Below are positions 39,706 through 41,642 of a DNA stretch of 41,642 nt, piece by piece. The position numbers were made by a program, and so were the translations under genes. The stretch lies in IMG/VR virus record IMGVR_UViG_3300017786_000028, positions 1 to 41,642 of that record; one strand, 5' to 3'. The stretch is from a virus. The first letter of the stretch is position 1. Each line of letters begins with the position of its first letter. The notes below the pieces were generated by a model. It was not told where the DNA came from and did no database searches. It was given only the letters and a program-made list of their open reading frames with translations.

Positions 39706-39723
39706 GGATCGGGAGACCGATTC
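39706..39723 (+). promoter_or_regulatory. GNRA-capped hairpin in leader
   Basis: GGATCGG (39706-39712) pairs with CCGATTC (39717-39723; one G-T) around a GAGA tetraloop. No T run follows, so it is not a terminator. It lies 36 bases before ATG 39759 and may be a leader RNA element. Confidence 0.6.
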
Positions 39724-39758
39724 ACAGCGTAAGACCCATTCCTTTCTTATCTAACATC

Positions 39759-39938
39759 ATGATTCTCGATTTACCAGTTTACAAGAAACAACTCCCACAA
39801 ATATGGATGGAGGATGGTAAGTTCATCATTGAATCTGACTCGTTTCGTTATGTTATTGAAGATGACTTGAAACTCTTGTTTAAGTTATGCAGACGCTTTA
39901 AGTCTGACGCTATCGCACAAACTTACGCTACTAACTGA
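39759..39938 (+). CDS. Small hypothetical protein
   Basis: 59 residues, MILDLPVYKKQLPQIWMEDG, then FIIESDSFRYVIEDDLKLLF and CRRFKSDAIAQTYATN. No known motif. It has no strong ribosome binding site but lies in an operon-like string with the next gene. Confidence 0.5.
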   Translation: MILDLPVYKKQLPQIWMEDGKFIIESDSFRYVIEDDLKLLFKLCRRFKSDAIAQTYATN

Positions 39939-39942
39939 CATC

Positions 39943-40116
39943 ATGGCAAAACAACTCATCGAAACTACACACCATGTGGTTGAATTTGAATCGAAGAAAG
40001 TATATAAGCAAGTCCTTGGTAAGTGTAAAGAATTAGACATCAGTTTGGACCACTATTTGTTTGAGTTTGATCTCAGCGAGAACGATCAAGAATGGATCGA
40101 GTCGCTGACCAGTTGA
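39943..40116 (+). CDS. Small acidic hypothetical protein
   Basis: 57 residues, MAKQLIETTHHVVEFESKKV, then KQVLGKCKELDISLDHYLFE and FDLSENDQEWIESLTS. The start is four bases after the previous stop. Its stop codon falls inside the inverted repeat at 40109. Confidence 0.5.
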   Translation: MAKQLIETTHHVVEFESKKVYKQVLGKCKELDISLDHYLFEFDLSENDQEWIESLTS

Positions 40117-40124
40117 GGAACTGG
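40109..40124 (+). promoter_or_regulatory. Inverted repeat CCAGTT-GAGG-AACTGG
   Basis: A perfect 6-base inverted repeat with GAGG loop, overlapping the stop of the small gene. It contains the GAACT box that ends 35 bases before the -10 at 40158. A nearly identical copy is at 41626. It could be an operator or activator site. Confidence 0.6.
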
Positions 40125-40141
40125 ACACAAAACCCCCTAAA

Positions 40142-40168
40142 GCACCTCAAAAGGTGCCATACTATAAG
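40142..40168 (+). promoter_or_regulatory. Helicase promoter region with hairpin
   Basis: GCACCT (40142-40147) and AGGTGC (40152-40157) form a hairpin with loop CAAA, right against CATACT (40158-40163), then ATAAGAGTCAAA. There is no standard -35 at 17 bases; recognition may depend on the GAACT box at 40118-40122. Confidence 0.45.
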
Positions 40169-40188
40169 AGTCAAAGAAACGCCCTCGC

Positions 40189-41427
40189 ATGCAACTCCGT
40201 CCCCACCAGCAACGCGCCTTCGATGCCATGCAAGAGCATGACTGTGGTCAGGTGATCATTCCAACTGGCGGCGGTAAGACTTACATTATGATCGCAGATG
40301 CTCTGCATCGTGCTGCACAGGGTCAAACGATTGTTGTTGTTGCTCCACGTATCTTGCTCGCTAATCAACTCTGTGAGGAGTTTATGGAGCATATCAGTGG
40401 CACCTGGACGCATGTCTGCCATGCACATAGTGGAGAGACTCACTACTTCAGCAGCACAAAACCTGAGAAGATTGCACTCTTCAATGATACTGCGCGTGCT
40501 GCAAAAGAGTCCTGCATTATATTCACCACCTATCATTCTCTGCACCGCGTTGTAGATAGTGGCGTCAATATTGACACTATCTATTTTGATGAGGCACACA
40601 ATGGTTGCGGTCGTCACTTCCACAAAGCAGTATTTGCTACGGCACAGTATGCCAAGCGTCGTTACTATTTCACTGCTACTCCTAAGAATGGTCGTGGTGT
40701 GAGTCTTTCGCGTGGCATGAATAACACTGCTGTTTATGGTCGCACTCTGTGCAATGTGCCTGCTGCTGAGTTGATCGCTGCTGGCGCAATCGTGCCCCCT
40801 AAAGTTGTTGCTTTTGAGACGAATCGCACTCGTAACAAGTACAACGCGCACGAGGTTGATGGTGACAACCTGAAGGATATGTTCGAGCAACTCGATGTAT
40901 TCCAGAATCCTAAAGTTCTGGTGGCAGCACCATCTAGTAAAGTTCTGGGTAACATGCTCGGACAGACTGACATCCTTGAGTATTTCTATCGCAAGGGATA
41001 TGACGTGATGCACATCACCAGCAAGTTTGGTGCTATCATCAACGACAAGAAAGTAGGACGCGAAGAGTTCTTCAACACGCTGCAATCGTGGGGTGCTGAT
41101 GACTCTAAGAAGTTTGTGATCTTTCACTATTCTATTCTGTCTGAGGGCATCAATGTGCCTGGTTTGACTCACACTATCCTGCTCAGAAATCTGCCTATTG
41201 TTGAGATTGCACAGACAATCGGTCGTGTTACCCGCGTGCATCAATCTGACCGCCGTGATGTTGCTGAGGGTCGCATTCCTGCTGGAGCGTTTCACCTCTA
41301 CAAGAAATCTGAAGGCATCGTTACTATGCCAACAGGTTACAAGATGGGCAACGCTATTGCACAAAGATTGCAAAATGTTGTTAACGCCATCTTCATCGAA
41401 GGTATTCCTCCCGTCGCATTCTGCTAA
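40189..41427 (+). CDS. SF2 DEAH-type helicase
   Basis: 412 residues. Q-motif-like RPHQQRAFDAMQ is at the start, Walker A PTGGGKT at 25-31, DEAH at 134-137 (FDEAHNG), motif III FTATP, and motif VI QTIGRVTR near 343. The layout is that of ResIII-type SF2 helicases, shorter than T4 UvsW (587), and it is not clearly UvsW. A role in DNA repair, replication restart or restriction/anti-restriction is possible. Codon use appears GC-richer than in the structural genes (CGT, CTG, GCT), and a long antisense open frame reflects this. Its start follows the shared early-type promoter at 40158; it overlaps the next gene by TAATG. Confidence 0.85.
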   Translation: MQLRPHQQRAFDAMQEHDCGQVIIPTGGGKTYIMIADALHRAAQGQTIVVVAPRILLANQLCEEFMEHISGTWTHVCHAHSGETHYFSSTKPEKIALFNDTARAAKESCIIFTTYHSLHRVVDSGVNIDTIYFDEAHNGCGRHFHKAVFATAQYAKRRYYFTATPKNGRGVSLSRGMNNTAVYGRTLCNVPAAELIAAGAIVPPKVVAFETNRTRNKYNAHEVDGDNLKDMFEQLDVFQNPKVLVAAPSSKVLGNMLGQTDILEYFYRKGYDVMHITSKFGAIINDKKVGREEFFNTLQSWGADDSKKFVIFHYSILSEGINVPGLTHTILLRNLPIVEIAQTIGRVTRVHQSDRRDVAEGRIPAGAFHLYKKSEGIVTMPTGYKMGNAIAQRLQNVVNAIFIEGIPPVAFC

Positions 41428-41621
41428 TGACACCAACAACAACTAACTCCACTTGGTTCACACATACATCCGACAAATTGTATGATCGACATTATTACAC
41501 CATCAACAAAAAACGATTCGATGACTATGATCAACTCAGAGCATATTGGTGGCAACAAACTATCACTAATCAAACTGTGATTGTCCATGATTGCATAAAG
41601 AACAAAAAAGGGTTCCGTTAG
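41427..41621 (+). CDS. Small hypothetical protein
   Basis: 64 residues, MTPTTTNSTWFTHTSDKLYD, then FDDYDQLRAYWWQQTITNQT and VIVHDCIKNKKGFR. It is coupled to the helicase by TAATG. No recognised motif. Confidence 0.55.
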   Translation: MTPTTTNSTWFTHTSDKLYDRHYYTINKKRFDDYDQLRAYWWQQTITNQTVIVHDCIKNKKGFR

Positions 41622-41625
41622 TGTG

Positions 41626-41641
41626 CCAGTTGGGGAACTGT
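41626..41641 (+). promoter_or_regulatory. Inverted repeat CCAGTT-GGGG-AACTGT at window end
   Basis: The same element as at 40109 (one arm base differs). If the spacing is kept, a -10 should fall about 35-39 bases past GAACT, outside the window. Confidence 0.55.
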
Positions 41642-41642
41642 A

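Noticed and set aside
39690-39758. Glutamine riboswitch in the leader before 39759
   Set aside because: Cyanophages can carry the glnA/downstream-peptide motif, but the conserved GGAAGTA-type core is missing; only the GAGA hairpin is seen.
40171-41442. Long open frame of 423 residues on the minus strand
   Set aside because: It is exactly antisense to the SF2 helicase, whose motifs are complete. The frame is open because the helicase avoids codons that would be stops on the other strand.
1-41642. CRISPR array, insertion sequence or integrase
   Set aside because: No spaced direct repeats, transposase or integrase motifs seen. The only tandem repeats are coding (1-60 and 7843-7938).

Overview
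The window is part of a T4-like cyanomyovirus genome, probably infecting marine Synechococcus or Prochlorococcus. The evidence is a T4-order baseplate and hub block (gp53, gp48, gp4, gp54-like, gp26/51, gp27, gp5), cyanobacterial auxiliary metabolic genes (CP12 and a CpeT-type bilin lyase), three tRNA genes, and T4-type late promoter boxes (TATAAATA, with GATAAATA, CATAAATA and CTAAATA variants). No database search was possible; identities rest on motifs, gene order and remembered family features.

Layout. Positions 1-1830 (minus strand) hold gp53, cut by the window edge, and gp48. A divergent late-promoter region at 1839-1870 separates them from a long plus-strand block. Positions 1868-11480 carry gp4 nuclease, a tube-initiator-like protein, gp26 with a canonical -1 slippery heptamer leading into a gp51-like frame, two paralogous tape-measure-like proteins (the second with two peptidoglycan-hydrolase-like domains) and gp27. 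Positions 11484-14638 are an accessory island: CP12, CpeT, tRNA-Val, a secreted HEXXH protein, a cupin and two tandem 2OG-Fe(II) oxygenase-like genes. gp5 follows at 14657-17209. Positions 17211-21121 form a second accessory island with a consensus sigma70 promoter, small ORFs, tRNA-Leu, tRNA-Asn and three more 2OG oxygenase-like genes. Positions 21157-34688 hold tail-fibre and baseplate-periphery proteins, ending in seven tandem genes that share an N-terminal module but differ in their C-terminal adhesin domains.

A strong terminator at 34709-34732 closes the late region. Positions 34768-36421 carry tightly packed micro-genes. A second terminator/promoter hybrid at 36440-36475 starts a compact four-gene operon: small HTH-like protein, PD-(D/E)XK-like nuclease, beta-class DNA methyltransferase and ParB/DGxHR-fold protein. 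This is the best candidate for an undescribed system. The window ends with small genes, an SF2 DEAH helicase and one more small gene.

Together the genes make the tail hub and host-recognition apparatus and reroute host photosynthesis and carbon flow (CP12, CpeT). They also supply possible DNA modification or restriction. Regulation appears layered: T4-like late boxes before structural genes, perfect-spacing sigma70 promoters before the accessory islands, and a recurring upstream box (AACTG-like, 35-39 nt before the -10) ahead of the early or middle type operons.
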